A DNA stretch of 36,108 bases from Xanthobacteraceae bacterium (GTDB lineage Bacteria; Pseudomonadota; Alphaproteobacteria; Rhizobiales; Xanthobacteraceae), in NCBI GenBank assembly GCA_030038995.1, contig JASHQS010000294.1:1-36108 (forward strand), in the 5' to 3' direction. This document shows, one piece after another, positions 10,068 to 16,945 of this stretch. How positions within the stretch are numbered: position 1 is the stretch's first letter; each line of letters begins with the position of its first letter. The notes beneath the pieces were generated by a model. The model saw only the letters and a list, made by a program, of their open reading frames with translations, made no database searches and had not been told where the DNA came from. The translations under genes and the position numbers were made by a program.

Positions 10068-11576
10068 ATGACGCGCCGACAGACTAAGCCTGCGATAAAG
10101 CAGCGCGGTGCTGTCACGAGGGAAAATTCGAGAACCAAGTCGCAAGTGCCGCCCAGGCCACAGCGCATTAGGGACCCGCTTCATAACCTGATCGAGTTCG
10201 GCACGGATCAGTTCGAGCACGTAATGTGGCAGGTCATTCAAACGCAGCCGTTCCAACGCTTACGTCGGGTAAAACAACTTGGATTCTCGGAACTCGTCTA
10301 TCCAGGCGCCACACATACCCGATTTGCGCACAGTGTTGGCGTCTTTCATACGGCCCGCCACTTGATGAGGATAATCCAACGTCACATGACGCGAGGTGGT
10401 CACGGCCATCATCAATACCGAGAACACCAGGCTCAGGTCGCCCTCGCTGCGGCCCTCGTTCACGATTTAGGTCACGGCATGTTTAGCCACGCCTTCGAAG
10501 AGATAGGGAAGAAGCTGAATCTGCCGATGGCAGATCACGAGCACGTTGGTGGTCTGTTGATTCGAGATGGTGAGGTAGGTGAAGCGTTCAGAGAGATGGG
10601 AAGCGGTTTCGCGACCGATGTTGCTACGGTAATAAAACAGGGCCGTCCCATCGACCTCTATGGCGCGGTCGTATCAAGTCAGTTCGATGCTGATCGACTG
10701 GACTACATGCAACGCGATCGCCTGATGAGCGGTGTTGAGAATGGTGGAATCGATTTCACATGGCTCATGGCGAACCTTGAGGTCGGGCGAATAAGGACCG
10801 GCGTGGACGATGAGAGCATAGGCGAATTCGAAACGTTTGTGCTGGGGCCAAAGGCATCTTATGCGGCCGAGACGTACGTTCTCGCGCTATTTCAATTGTA
10901 CCCGACGATATATTTTCATAAGGCCACGCGCGCTGCGGAAAAGCTATTCACGGTTTTGATGCTCCGCATCATTTCGCTCGCTCAAGATGAAGCAAACACC
11001 AAAACGGGATTGCCAAAAAGTCATCCAATCATTCGTTTTGCGACCGACCCCGAATCGGTGGATAGAGCACTTGCGCTGGATGACACCGTGTTTTGGGGAG
11101 CGCTGCCGATGCTAGCTGAGGCTTCTGATCGAAAAATTCGAAATTGCGCAGCGCGAATACAATATCGGCAATTGCCGAAATGTGTCGACATTCGCCATCA
11201 GTTGGTCGGCGCGGTGGAATTGGATAAGGCCGCCAATTCTCATGAGCGCGCAGATCGTCAAAAGAAACTGGACCGTTTGATCGTCGCAATCGAGACAAAA
11301 CTCAATGACTGGGCGGAGAAGAATTCTAAAGATGAGGCACCTAGGATACTCACAGATCGCGCGACGCGTGATCCTTATAAGCGATTTGAAGAGTCTAAAG
11401 GCCCGCTAAATCAGATTCATATTCGGCTCGCGAACGGGCAGATACTCGATGTCGCGACGTGCTCGTCGGTCATTGCGGCCGTCGAAAGCTTTTCGCTGTT
11501 CCGGGCTTACGCGAGCGACGAAACCGCTGCGAAGATAATTGGTGACATCGTTGAAGCAGAGCTCAAGAGGGGATGA
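10068..11576 (+). CDS. SAMHD1/YwfO-like HD-domain phosphohydrolase
   Basis: Predicted nucleotide triphosphohydrolase of the COG1078/SAMHD1 class (502 residues); substrate unknown, dNTP hydrolysis inferred from the family. The SAMHD1-type opening is clear: RIRDPLHNLIEF (34-45), PFQRLRRVKQLG (61-72), and YPGATHTRFAHSVGV (78-92). The HD metal site is complete: H88, H132-D133 in VHDLGHGMFSH, and D209 in DADRLDYMQRD. The C-terminal 200 residues are less conserved, with a charged, probably helical stretch around 395-430. ATG 10068 is the only reasonable start, since an in-frame TGA lies at 10035 and the nearby ATG at 10060 runs into a stop. Base composition is visibly lower in GC than the flanks, with ATA, AGG, CTA and TTA codons, suggesting transfer. 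It is coupled to the next gene by an ATGA overlap or a three-base gap. Defence or stress nucleotide depletion is inference. Confidence 0.88.
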   Translation: MTRRQTKPAIKQRGAVTRENSRTKSQVPPRPQRIRDPLHNLIEFGTDQFEHVMWQVIQTQPFQRLRRVKQLGFSELVYPGATHTRFAHSVGVFHTARHLMRIIQRHMTRGGHGHHQYREHQAQVALAAALVHDLGHGMFSHAFEEIGKKLNLPMADHEHVGGLLIRDGEVGEAFREMGSGFATDVATVIKQGRPIDLYGAVVSSQFDADRLDYMQRDRLMSGVENGGIDFTWLMANLEVGRIRTGVDDESIGEFETFVLGPKASYAAETYVLALFQLYPTIYFHKATRAAEKLFTVLMLRIISLAQDEANTKTGLPKSHPIIRFATDPESVDRALALDDTVFWGALPMLAEASDRKIRNCAARIQYRQLPKCVDIRHQLVGAVELDKAANSHERADRQKKLDRLIVAIETKLNDWAEKNSKDEAPRILTDRATRDPYKRFEESKGPLNQIHIRLANGQILDVATCSSVIAAVESFSLFRAYASDETAAKIIGDIVEAELKRG

Positions 11577-11578
11577 AA

Positions 11579-12100
11579 ATGGCTACGCCTAACAATGACG
11601 TATGGACAAAGGCGGCCGCACTGGTTCGGGATGCCGGTGGTCGGATTGTCGGTCGTACAAGGTTGCAAAAGATTGCTTATCTGCTTGAGCTGTGCGGATT
11701 GGGCGATGGGTTTCATTTCGCGTACAAACATTATGGGCCTTACAGCGAAGAGCTAGCTGACGCAGTCAAATTTGCAGAAGCGTTCGGACTCATCACAGAA
11801 GACGAACGCACAGCAGATTGGGGAGGGGTTTATTCCATCTATTCCTCGCCGGCAACGCCAACGCGGCAATCGAGCGCTCGTACGCAGTTTGCCAAAGCAG
11901 CAGCTCAGCTAAATGCTGTTGAATTGGAACTGGCGGCTACTGCGGCTTATTTAAAAGCGGTTGAGCGATGTTCAGATCCATGGGATGAGACACAAAAGCT
12001 TAAGCCTGAAAAGGCGACGCCTCACCGGCTTGCAGCGGCGCGGTCGGCGTACCGAGAACTTCGTAAATTATCGGTGCCAAAACCCCTCCCGGACATCTAA
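11579..12100 (+). CDS. YwgA/Panacea-like protein, partner of the HD hydrolase
   Basis: 173 residues, function unknown. Residues 24-73 carry GRTRLQKIAYLLEL, then YKHYGPYSEELADAVKFAE and FGLI, the pattern of the YwgA family, which resembles the SocA/Panacea (DUF4065) fold seen in antitoxins and protease adaptors. The second half is mainly helical, with a conserved-looking LKPEKATPHRLAAARSAYREL end. Start: ATG 11573 overlaps the HD stop, but the Shine-Dalgarno AGAGGGG (11566-11572) abuts it directly. ATG 11579 has six bases of spacing, so I prefer it; 11573 would add two residues. As I recall, Bacillus subtilis has ywfO (HD) and ywgA adjacent, the same pairing. Composition matches the HD gene, so both probably arrived together. 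An antitoxin, adaptor or regulator role for the HD enzyme is inference. Confidence 0.8.
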   Translation: MATPNNDVWTKAAALVRDAGGRIVGRTRLQKIAYLLELCGLGDGFHFAYKHYGPYSEELADAVKFAEAFGLITEDERTADWGGVYSIYSSPATPTRQSSARTQFAKAAAQLNAVELELAATAAYLKAVERCSDPWDETQKLKPEKATPHRLAAARSAYRELRKLSVPKPLPDI

Positions 12101-12202
12101 GATATTCATAGCTTGGCGTAGCTCGGCTTCCTGCCGCTCAAGTTCTGCGTCCCAATGCTCAACTGCTGGCACTGATGCGCCGGCGGTCGTCATGCTGCGC
12201 AT
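12068..12202 (-). CDS. Possible 44-residue ORF convergent with the cassette
   Basis: An ATG at 12202 opens a 44-residue frame that ends inside the last 33 bases of the YwgA-like gene on the opposite strand. The middle (VEHWDAELERQEAELRQAMN) is charged and would form an amphipathic helix. A weak GAGG lies about 11 bases upstream, and TATACT lies just before the ATG. I recognise no family. It could be a third small cassette member or a chance frame. Confidence 0.27.
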   Translation of the reverse strand: MRSMTTAGASVPAVEHWDAELERQEAELRQAMNILDVREGFWHR

Positions 12203-12433
12203 AGTATAATTAGCCTCGCCGTCGGCGCACCAGCCGCCACCAATGGGATTTGACGCCAGCAGCACCGACAGCAAGCGAACCAACCTCGGAAGCCGCGGTC
12301 TTGCGAAGGCGCATGAGAACGTATGACAAACGGGACCGTGGAACTTCTGTGGGAAACTCTAGCGTTTTCAATATAAGTCGCACTAGCGCCAGAATCGTGT
12401 GAAACTCCGGCTGATCGCGGGGACCCTGACTAA
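12101..12433. other. 333-base gap between foreign cassette and lolC
   Basis: Apart from the doubtful 44-residue minus-strand frame, I see no gene. A TATAAT at 12205-12210 and a TATAAG at 12372-12377 are possible -10 elements (the latter for lolC), but neither has a good -35 at 16-18 bases. CTAGCG occurs twice, at 12359 and 12382. No integrase remnant, attachment-site duplication or transposon end is visible, so the right boundary of the insertion cannot be fixed to the base. Confidence 0.4.
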
Positions 12434-13702
12434 ATGCCCGAGCCGACCGGCACCGCTCCCTTCGCTCCGTTCGAGTGGATGTTGTCGCTGCGCTACCTAC
12501 GGGCGCGGCGCAAGGAAGGATTTATTTCCGTCATCGCCGGCTTTTCCTTCCTCGGCATCATGCTCGGCGTCGCCACCTTGATCATCGTCATGGCGGTGAT
12601 GAACGGCTTCCGCCAGGAGCTGCTCGACAAGATTCTCGGCCTCAACGGCCACCTCTTGATCCAGCCGATCGAGTCGCCGCTCACCGACTGGAAGGACGTT
12701 GCCGACCGCGTCAGCAAGGTCCCGGGCGTGCGGCTTGCCGCGCCCATCGTCGAAGGCCAGGCGCTGGCGTCCTCGCCCTTTAATGCTTCCGGCGTCCTGG
12801 TGCGCGGCATCCGCGGCGCCGATCTGGAAAGACTCGGCTCCATCGCCCGCAACATCAAGCAGGGCACGCTCGACGGCTTCGACGGCGGGCAGGGCATCGC
12901 CATCGGCAGCCGGCTTGCCGAGCAGTTGTCGGTGCGGGTCGGCGACAATCTGACGCTGGTCGCCCCGCGCGGCGCCGTCACGCCGATGGGCACGACGCCG
13001 CGCATCAAGGCCTACAAGGTCGCCGCGGTGTTCGAGATCGGCATGAGCGAGTACGATGCCGCCTTCGTGTTCATGCCGCTCTCCGAGGCGCAGGCCTATT
13101 TCAACCGCACCGGCGACGTCACCGCAATCGAGGTCTATACCGACGACCCCGACAACGTCGACCGCTTCCGCACCTTGGTCAGCAAAGCCGCGGCGCGGCC
13201 GATCTACATGATCGATTGGCGCCAGCGCAACGCCACCTTCTTCAACGCGCTGCAGGTCGAACGCAACGTCATGTTCTTGATCCTGACCCTGATCGTGCTG
13301 GTGGCGGCGCTCAACATCGTCTCCGGCCTGATCATGCTGGTGAAGGACAAAGGCAACGACATCGCCATCCTGCGCACCATGGGCGCGACCCAGGGCGCGA
13401 TCATGCGCATCTTTCTCATCACCGGCTCGTCGATCGGCGTCGTCGGCACCGCGGCCGGCTTCCTGCTCGGCACCGTGGTTTGCCTCAACATCGATTCGAT
13501 CCGGCGCTTTTTGTCCTGGCTGACCAATACCGACCTGTTCTCGTCCGAGTTGTATTTCTTGTCGAAGCTGCCCGCCGACATGGACGTGAAGGAAACCACC
13601 GCCGTCCTGGTGATGGCGCTCGGCCTGTCGCTTTTGGCGACGCTTTATCCGTCGTGGCGGGCCGCGCGTCTCGATCCGGTCGAGGCGCTGCGCTACGAGT
13701 GA
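12434..13702 (+). CDS. lolC: Lipoprotein-releasing ABC transporter permease (LolC/E family)
   Basis: Inner-membrane permease that extracts outer-membrane lipoproteins from the inner membrane and hands them to LolA. 422 residues. The N-terminal block [20 protein letters not shown] is the family signature, followed by TM1 (about 30-52), a large periplasmic domain, and three C-terminal helices (about 282-304, 325-350, 382-405) of the FtsX type, with [20 protein letters not shown] in the coupling region and [17 protein letters not shown] at the end. Only one permease gene precedes lolD, so it probably forms a homodimer, like LolF-type systems, rather than a LolCE heterodimer (inference). lolD follows after eight bases. 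Confidence 0.95.
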   Translation: MPEPTGTAPFAPFEWMLSLRYLRARRKEGFISVIAGFSFLGIMLGVATLIIVMAVMNGFRQELLDKILGLNGHLLIQPIESPLTDWKDVADRVSKVPGVRLAAPIVEGQALASSPFNASGVLVRGIRGADLERLGSIARNIKQGTLDGFDGGQGIAIGSRLAEQLSVRVGDNLTLVAPRGAVTPMGTTPRIKAYKVAAVFEIGMSEYDAAFVFMPLSEAQAYFNRTGDVTAIEVYTDDPDNVDRFRTLVSKAAARPIYMIDWRQRNATFFNALQVERNVMFLILTLIVLVAALNIVSGLIMLVKDKGNDIAILRTMGATQGAIMRIFLITGSSIGVVGTAAGFLLGTVVCLNIDSIRRFLSWLTNTDLFSSELYFLSKLPADMDVKETTAVLVMALGLSLLATLYPSWRAARLDPVEALRYE

Positions 13703-13710
13703 TCCGCCCG

Positions 13711-14442
13711 ATGGATGACATGACCGCGATCAGCGAAGCGATGGCGCCGCCGGCCGCGGACAAATCTCCGTACATTTTTCTGCGCGGCATCGGCCGGCAA
13801 TTTCATCAGGGTGATGCGACGCTCGACGTGCTCAAGGGTGCCGAACTCGCAGTATGGGCCGGCCAGTCGGTAGCCTTGGTGGCGCCGTCGGGCGCCGGCA
13901 AATCGACGCTATTGCACATCGCCGGCCTGCTCGAGCAACCGGACGGCGGCGAGGTCTATATCGATGGCGCAACGACCTCGCGCTTGAGCGATCTCGAACG
14001 CACCCGCATCCGGCGTACCTCGATCGGCTTCGTCTATCAGTTCCATCACCTGCTGCCGGAATTTTCCGCGCTGGAAAACGTCATGCTGCCGCAGATGATC
14101 CGCGGCCTGTCGCGGCGGCAGGCGGCGGCACGCGCGGCCGAGCTGTTGGCTTATCTCGGGCTCAAGGAGCGCCTGAGCCATCGGCCGGCAGAGCTGTCGG
14201 GTGGCGAGCAGCAGCGCGTCGCCATCGCGCGGGCGGTCGCCAATGCGCCGCGGCTTCTGCTCGCCGACGAGCCCACCGGCAATCTCGATGCTCATACCGC
14301 CCACCTCGTGTTTGACACGCTGTCGCAATTGGTCCGCGCCACCGGGCTCGCCGCCATCATTGCCACGCATAATCTCGACATTGCCGCCAAGATGGACCGC
14401 CGCGTCACCCTCCGCGACGGTTTGGTGGTCGAGCTGGCGTGA
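13711..14442 (+). CDS. lolD: Lipoprotein-releasing ABC transporter ATPase LolD
   Basis: ATPase powering lipoprotein release with the adjacent permease; cytoplasmic face of the inner membrane; 243 residues. Walker A is APSGAGKS (58-65), the Q-loop is near [19 protein letters not shown], the signature is LSGGEQQRV (162-170), Walker B is LLLADEP with D186-E187, followed by TGNLD, and the switch His is in IATHNLD. The first Walker A position is Ala instead of the common Gly, as in several relatives I remember. I chose ATG 13711, nine bases after the lolC stop; ATG 13720 would remove three residues. The upstream frame reaching back to 13216 lies inside lolC. Confidence 0.96.
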   Translation: MDDMTAISEAMAPPAADKSPYIFLRGIGRQFHQGDATLDVLKGAELAVWAGQSVALVAPSGAGKSTLLHIAGLLEQPDGGEVYIDGATTSRLSDLERTRIRRTSIGFVYQFHHLLPEFSALENVMLPQMIRGLSRRQAAARAAELLAYLGLKERLSHRPAELSGGEQQRVAIARAVANAPRLLLADEPTGNLDAHTAHLVFDTLSQLVRATGLAAIIATHNLDIAAKMDRRVTLRDGLVVELA

Positions 14443-14564
14443 GCGGCGCGCGGCGCGGCGCTCCTCCAAGCCCTTGGCCGGCCGCAACCAGCATCCCCCT
14501 GGCATGCTATGCGGTCCGACGCTGCGATGTCCTGCCGCCGCGGTACGCTCAGGTCGAATGGCTG

Positions 14565-14816
14565 CTATTCGTAGCGATGCCGATGGCGTCGGTGAGGTCC
14601 AGGCGGCGGCACGTACTGGGTATTGCGGTTGCAGAAGCCGCCCATGCCGGACAGGGTCGCCATGCACTGGGCGAAAGTCGTAAAACCGCAATTTTGGGCG
14701 CCGCCGCCGCCTCTGCCGCCGTAAACGGCGCACCACGGATAGTTTTGCGCCTGCGCGCTGCTTGCGAGCGCAGGTGCTGCTGCAATTAGTCCCGCGGCGA
14801 AAAGCAAAGCCTTCAT
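14565..14816 (-). CDS. Secreted DUF3551 family protein
   Basis: 83 residues with an N-terminal signal peptide (MKALLFAAGLIAAAPALASS, cleavage probably near AQA|QNYPWC), so it is exported to the periplasm or beyond. The mature part has the DUF3551 pattern: NYPWCAVYGG, a glycine run, NCGFTTFAQCMATLSG and GGFCNRNTQY, with four cysteines that probably form disulfides. It ends in a His/Arg-rich tail. The start is decided by a strong Shine-Dalgarno, AAGGAGG (reverse complement of 14823-14829), six bases before the ATG; the open frame upstream to 14948 is unlikely to be translated. The family is abundant in Bradyrhizobium-like genomes and has no known function. It is convergent with lolD and divergent from the regulator gene at 15037. 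Confidence 0.85.
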   Translation of the reverse strand: MKALLFAAGLIAAAPALASSAQAQNYPWCAVYGGRGGGGAQNCGFTTFAQCMATLSGMGGFCNRNTQYVPPPGPHRRHRHRYE

Positions 14817-14965
14817 GGCAGGCCTCCTTAAAGTTGACGATGGCGTCTGCCTACAACCCCAGCCGTCTTGCCTTAGTTCAGCCGCCGCCATCGGTTCGAC
14901 GCACGCTTGCGTGAGCACATTGCCGGCCGGGTCGGGATCAAAGCGCAACCGCCGTGTCTCGCGGT

Positions 14966-14994
14966 TTGACGTTCAAGCGGTGAGCGGGCTATAT
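14966..14994 (+). promoter_or_regulatory. Sigma-70 type promoter of the regulator/NusG pair
   Basis: The -35 TTGACG (14966-14971), a 17-base spacer and the -10 CTATAT (14989-14994) give a good housekeeping promoter about 45 bases before the GTG start of the winged-helix gene. It is embedded in two copies of an inverted repeat (see the operator entry). Confidence 0.6.
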
Positions 14995-15011
14995 CGTTCA
15001 TACGGTGAACG
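14970..15011 (+). promoter_or_regulatory. Tandem operator, two CGTTCA-N5-TGAnCG inverted repeats
   Basis: Copy 1 is CGTTCA-agcgg-TGAGCG (14970-14986), overlapping the -35. Copy 2 is CGTTCA-tacgg-TGAACG (14995-15011), just after the -10. They share the CGG spacer end and lie 25 bases apart, bracketing the -10. This suggests repression by a dimeric regulator, possibly the winged-helix protein encoded directly downstream (autoregulation is inference). Confidence 0.6.
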
Positions 15012-15036
15012 CGACCGAGCAAGGGGGAGGGGCCGC

Positions 15037-15690
15037 GTGCAAGAGCCGGTGGCGGGGTGGACGGGCGCGGTCCGTCGCGAAGCGTCCGACGATGCAATCA
15101 TGCTCGGACTGCTGGATGCGGTGGAGCGCGATCCGGCCGTGACGCAGCGCTCGGTGGCGCGCGAGCTCGGCATCGCGCTGGGGCTCGCCAACGCCTATCT
15201 CAAGCGCTGCGTGCGCAAGGGGCTGATCAAGGTCGGCACGACCCCGCCGCGCCGCTACGCCTATTACCTGACCCCGCAAGGCTTTGCCGAAAAATCGCGC
15301 CTGACCGCGCGCTATCTCGCCGACTCGTTCTCGTTCTTTCGCCGGGCGCGCGCGCAATGTGCCGAACTGTTCGTCGTGGCCGCGGCGCGCGGGCAAAAAC
15401 GGCTGGCGCTCGTCGGCGACGGCGATCTTGCCGAGATCGCGCGCCTGGTCGCGCGCGAGCACCCGGTCGAGATCGTCGGCGTGCTGTCGCTGCCGCCTGG
15501 CAAGACCCGCCTGGCGATCGACGTCTCGCCTGTCGGCGCCGTCGATGCGGTCGTAATCACCGCGCTGTCCGACTCGCGCACCCTTTACGAAGCGGCGCTC
15601 GCCGCATTCGGCGCCGAGCGCGTCCATGTTCCGGCGCTGTTACGGGTGCACGGTACCGCCCCCGGCGCATCCGCTGGAGCATCGCCATGA
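15037..15690 (+). CDS. Winged-helix regulator with Rossmann-like second domain
   Basis: 217 residues, cytoplasmic DNA-binding protein. Residues 20-90 form a winged helix of the MarR/HTH_24 kind: LLDAVERDPAVTQRSVAREL, then LGLANAYLKRCVRKGLIKV and a wing with RRYAYYLTPQGFAEK. Residues 121-150 (RLALVGDGDLAEIARLVARE, then VEIVGVL) look like the first beta-alpha-beta of a nucleotide- or sugar-binding Rossmann-like domain, so a ligand-sensing role is likely (inference). I chose GTG 15037 because a long Shine-Dalgarno (AAGGGGGAGGGG, 15021-15032) precedes it and the promoter and operator end at 15011; the frame upstream to 14815 crosses that promoter. It overlaps the NusG-like gene by ATGA. In related genomes I recall such pairs near exopolysaccharide clusters. 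Confidence 0.82.
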   Translation: MQEPVAGWTGAVRREASDDAIMLGLLDAVERDPAVTQRSVARELGIALGLANAYLKRCVRKGLIKVGTTPPRRYAYYLTPQGFAEKSRLTARYLADSFSFFRRARAQCAELFVVAAARGQKRLALVGDGDLAEIARLVAREHPVEIVGVLSLPPGKTRLAIDVSPVGAVDAVVITALSDSRTLYEAALAAFGAERVHVPALLRVHGTAPGASAGASP

Positions 15691-16196
15691 TGCCGGGCGC
15701 GCACTGGTACGTTGTCCATACCCAGCCGAACGGCGAGGCTCGCGCCGATCTCAATCTGCGCCGCCAGGGTTTTTCCACCTATCTGCCGCGCTACGCCCGC
15801 GGCCGGCGTCACGCCCGCCGCCACGATGTCGTGGTGCGGCCGCTGTTTCCGCGCTACCTGTTCGTCGCGCTCGATCCGACCCGCGACCGCTGGCGCTCGA
15901 TTCATTCGACTTTCGGCGTCAGCCGCCTGGTGGCGGCCGGCGAGGATCCGTTGCCGGTGCCCGAAGGGGTCGTCGACGAAATTCGCGCCCGCGAGAGCAA
16001 CGAGGGATTTGTGCGGCTGGGCTTGCCTGCCGGCGTGCGGCCCGGCAGCCCGGTGCGTCTCATCGACGGGATTTTTGCCGAAGCCACCGGCGTGCTCGAA
16101 CGCATCGCCGATGCCAACCGCGTTGCCGTTCTGCTCGAACTCCTTGGCCGCGAGGTGCGGGTCTTCGTCTCGCCAGCCTGTCTTGGCGCAGCGTAG
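15687..16196 (+). CDS. Specialised NusG paralogue (RfaH-like antiterminator)
   Basis: 169 residues. The N-terminal NGN domain is clear: HWYVVHTQPNGEARADLNLR, QGFSTYLPRY, VRPLFPRYLFVALD and a VSRLV segment. The C-terminal KOW region has GSPVRLIDGIFAEATGVLER. Such proteins bind RNA polymerase and suppress pausing or termination in particular long operons, usually surface polysaccharide ones; the housekeeping nusG would lie elsewhere. ATG 15687 overlaps the regulator stop and has GGAG at 15676-15679 (seven-base spacing); the second ATG at 15690 is also possible. No polysaccharide or other long operon follows in this window, so the target is unseen. Confidence 0.87.
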   Translation: MMPGAHWYVVHTQPNGEARADLNLRRQGFSTYLPRYARGRRHARRHDVVVRPLFPRYLFVALDPTRDRWRSIHSTFGVSRLVAAGEDPLPVPEGVVDEIRARESNEGFVRLGLPAGVRPGSPVRLIDGIFAEATGVLERIADANRVAVLLELLGREVRVFVSPACLGAA

Positions 16197-16207
16197 CGTG
16201 CCGCGCG

Positions 16208-16384
16208 CTATTTGCTGCGGGCGGCCGACCGCTCGCCGTTAATCTGCGCTTCGAGCTCGCCGGCGAGCAGCGCCCACACCGTCGCCATTTCCAACAAGCG
16301 GCGCTTGTCGTCGGGATTGCTCGTGGTCCGCGCAATCCGGCGGCAATCCTCGGCGTAAGCCAGGTACTCGGCGACTTCCTGCAT
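16208..16384 (-). CDS. 58-residue hypothetical protein, helical
   Basis: ATG at 16384 to TAG at 16208, 58 residues. The sequence opens MQEVAEYLAYAEDCRRIART, then has a short SNPDDKRRLLEMATVWALLA stretch and a charged tail. The pattern Y-x2-A-x2-C-R-x-A-x(n)-P-x2-K-x2-LL-x-MA-x2-W-x2-LA matches a small helical protein that I recall as very common, often multi-copy, in Rhizobiales; function unknown. No membrane segment. It is convergent with the NusG-like gene, their ends being 12 bases apart. The Shine-Dalgarno is poor. Confidence 0.65.
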   Translation of the reverse strand: MQEVAEYLAYAEDCRRIARTTSNPDDKRRLLEMATVWALLAGELEAQINGERSAARSK

Positions 16385-16620
16385 GGGCCCGCGAACACCG
16401 CGATGACGCCTTTATTCCGCATTCCGTGGCGGTTTGCCTCTGGCGTTGCGGACAATCGAGCGGTTGCCAAGTATCAAACCACGCGTGGCAAAATCCTACC
16501 GCACAACCACCGTCCGGCAATGCGGCAAATTCCTCGGCCGCCAGGTTCCTCCACAACAAGCCATTTACCAACCGCAGAGATGAACCCCGCAAAAGCCGTC
16601 GCACCGCTCTTGACTCTCTT

Positions 16621-16653
16621 GAACGTTCCGTGAACATTGTTCCCTATAGGTTC
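16621..16653 (+). promoter_or_regulatory. Double LexA (SOS) box
   Basis: GTTC-N7-GTTC at 16639-16653 is the alphaproteobacterial LexA consensus. Immediately upstream, GAAC-N7-GAAC at 16621-16635 is the same box on the opposite strand. Together they form GAAC-N7-GAAC-N3-GTTC-N7-GTTC, a symmetric array of four half-sites. Possible -35 elements TTGACT (16610-16615) and TTGAAC (16619-16624) overlap or flank it. It lies 12-18 bases before a small membrane-protein gene, predicting DNA-damage induction of that gene. Confidence 0.75.
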
Positions 16654-16670
16654 TCATCGGGAGCATGGTC

Positions 16671-16769
16671 ATGGTTCGCATGGTTGTCGAGGAAGCCGCT
16701 GCTTTAGCTTCCATCGCGCTGTTCGTGGCGACGGTTGCGGTCTGGGTGCAAGTGCTTGAGGTGATATGA
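16671..16769 (+). CDS. SOS-controlled one-helix membrane protein, SidA-like
   Basis: 32 residues from ATG 16671, or 34 from ATG 16665. GGGAG at 16659-16663 is seven bases before 16671 and only one before 16665, so I prefer 16671. After a short MVRMVVEEAAAL start comes one continuous hydrophobic helix, roughly ASIALFVATVAVWVQVL, ending EVI. The gene sits just after a double LexA box and immediately upstream of dnaE. Caulobacter SidA is a 29-residue SOS-induced inner-membrane protein that blocks division by binding FtsW/FtsN, and as I recall it is encoded next to dnaE; size, topology, regulation and position all agree. Sequence homology itself is not proven here, and function by analogy is inference. 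It is too short for routine gene callers. Confidence 0.68.
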   Translation: MVRMVVEEAAALASIALFVATVAVWVQVLEVI

Positions 16770-16945
16770 TTTCCGCCCCCTGACGCGGCATCGCCCGGAG
16801 GGCCGGCCTAGCCCGCAACGACGTGGTGGCGAACTGGCTGTGGATGTCGCGGTCTACGCGGCCGCGGCCATCGACAGCGCGGTGGCCGATGCGCCATCGT
16901 CGGTTTCGGCAGAATCGCCGCGCGCAGTCTAAGTAAAGCCGAGAA

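Noticed and set aside
9856-12433. Integrase, attachment-site repeats or transposon ends around the HD/YwgA cassette
   Set aside because: I looked for flanking direct repeats, inverted ends, tRNA fragments and recombinase genes and found none; the claim of transfer rests only on composition and position.
14815-15036. N-terminal extension of the winged-helix regulator
   Set aside because: The frame is open, but it crosses the DUF3551 Shine-Dalgarno region, the -35/-10 and both operators; GTG 15037 has a strong Shine-Dalgarno.
16239-16637. Minus-strand 132-codon frame starting inside the LexA box
   Set aside because: Its start codon overlaps the SOS box, its composition is Arg/Cys-rich without pattern, and it overlaps the better-supported 58-residue gene in another frame.
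16770-16945. Possible short frame (GTG start, about 30 residues, Ala/Val-rich) just before dnaE
   Set aside because: No Shine-Dalgarno or ATG and too short to judge; probably spacer.
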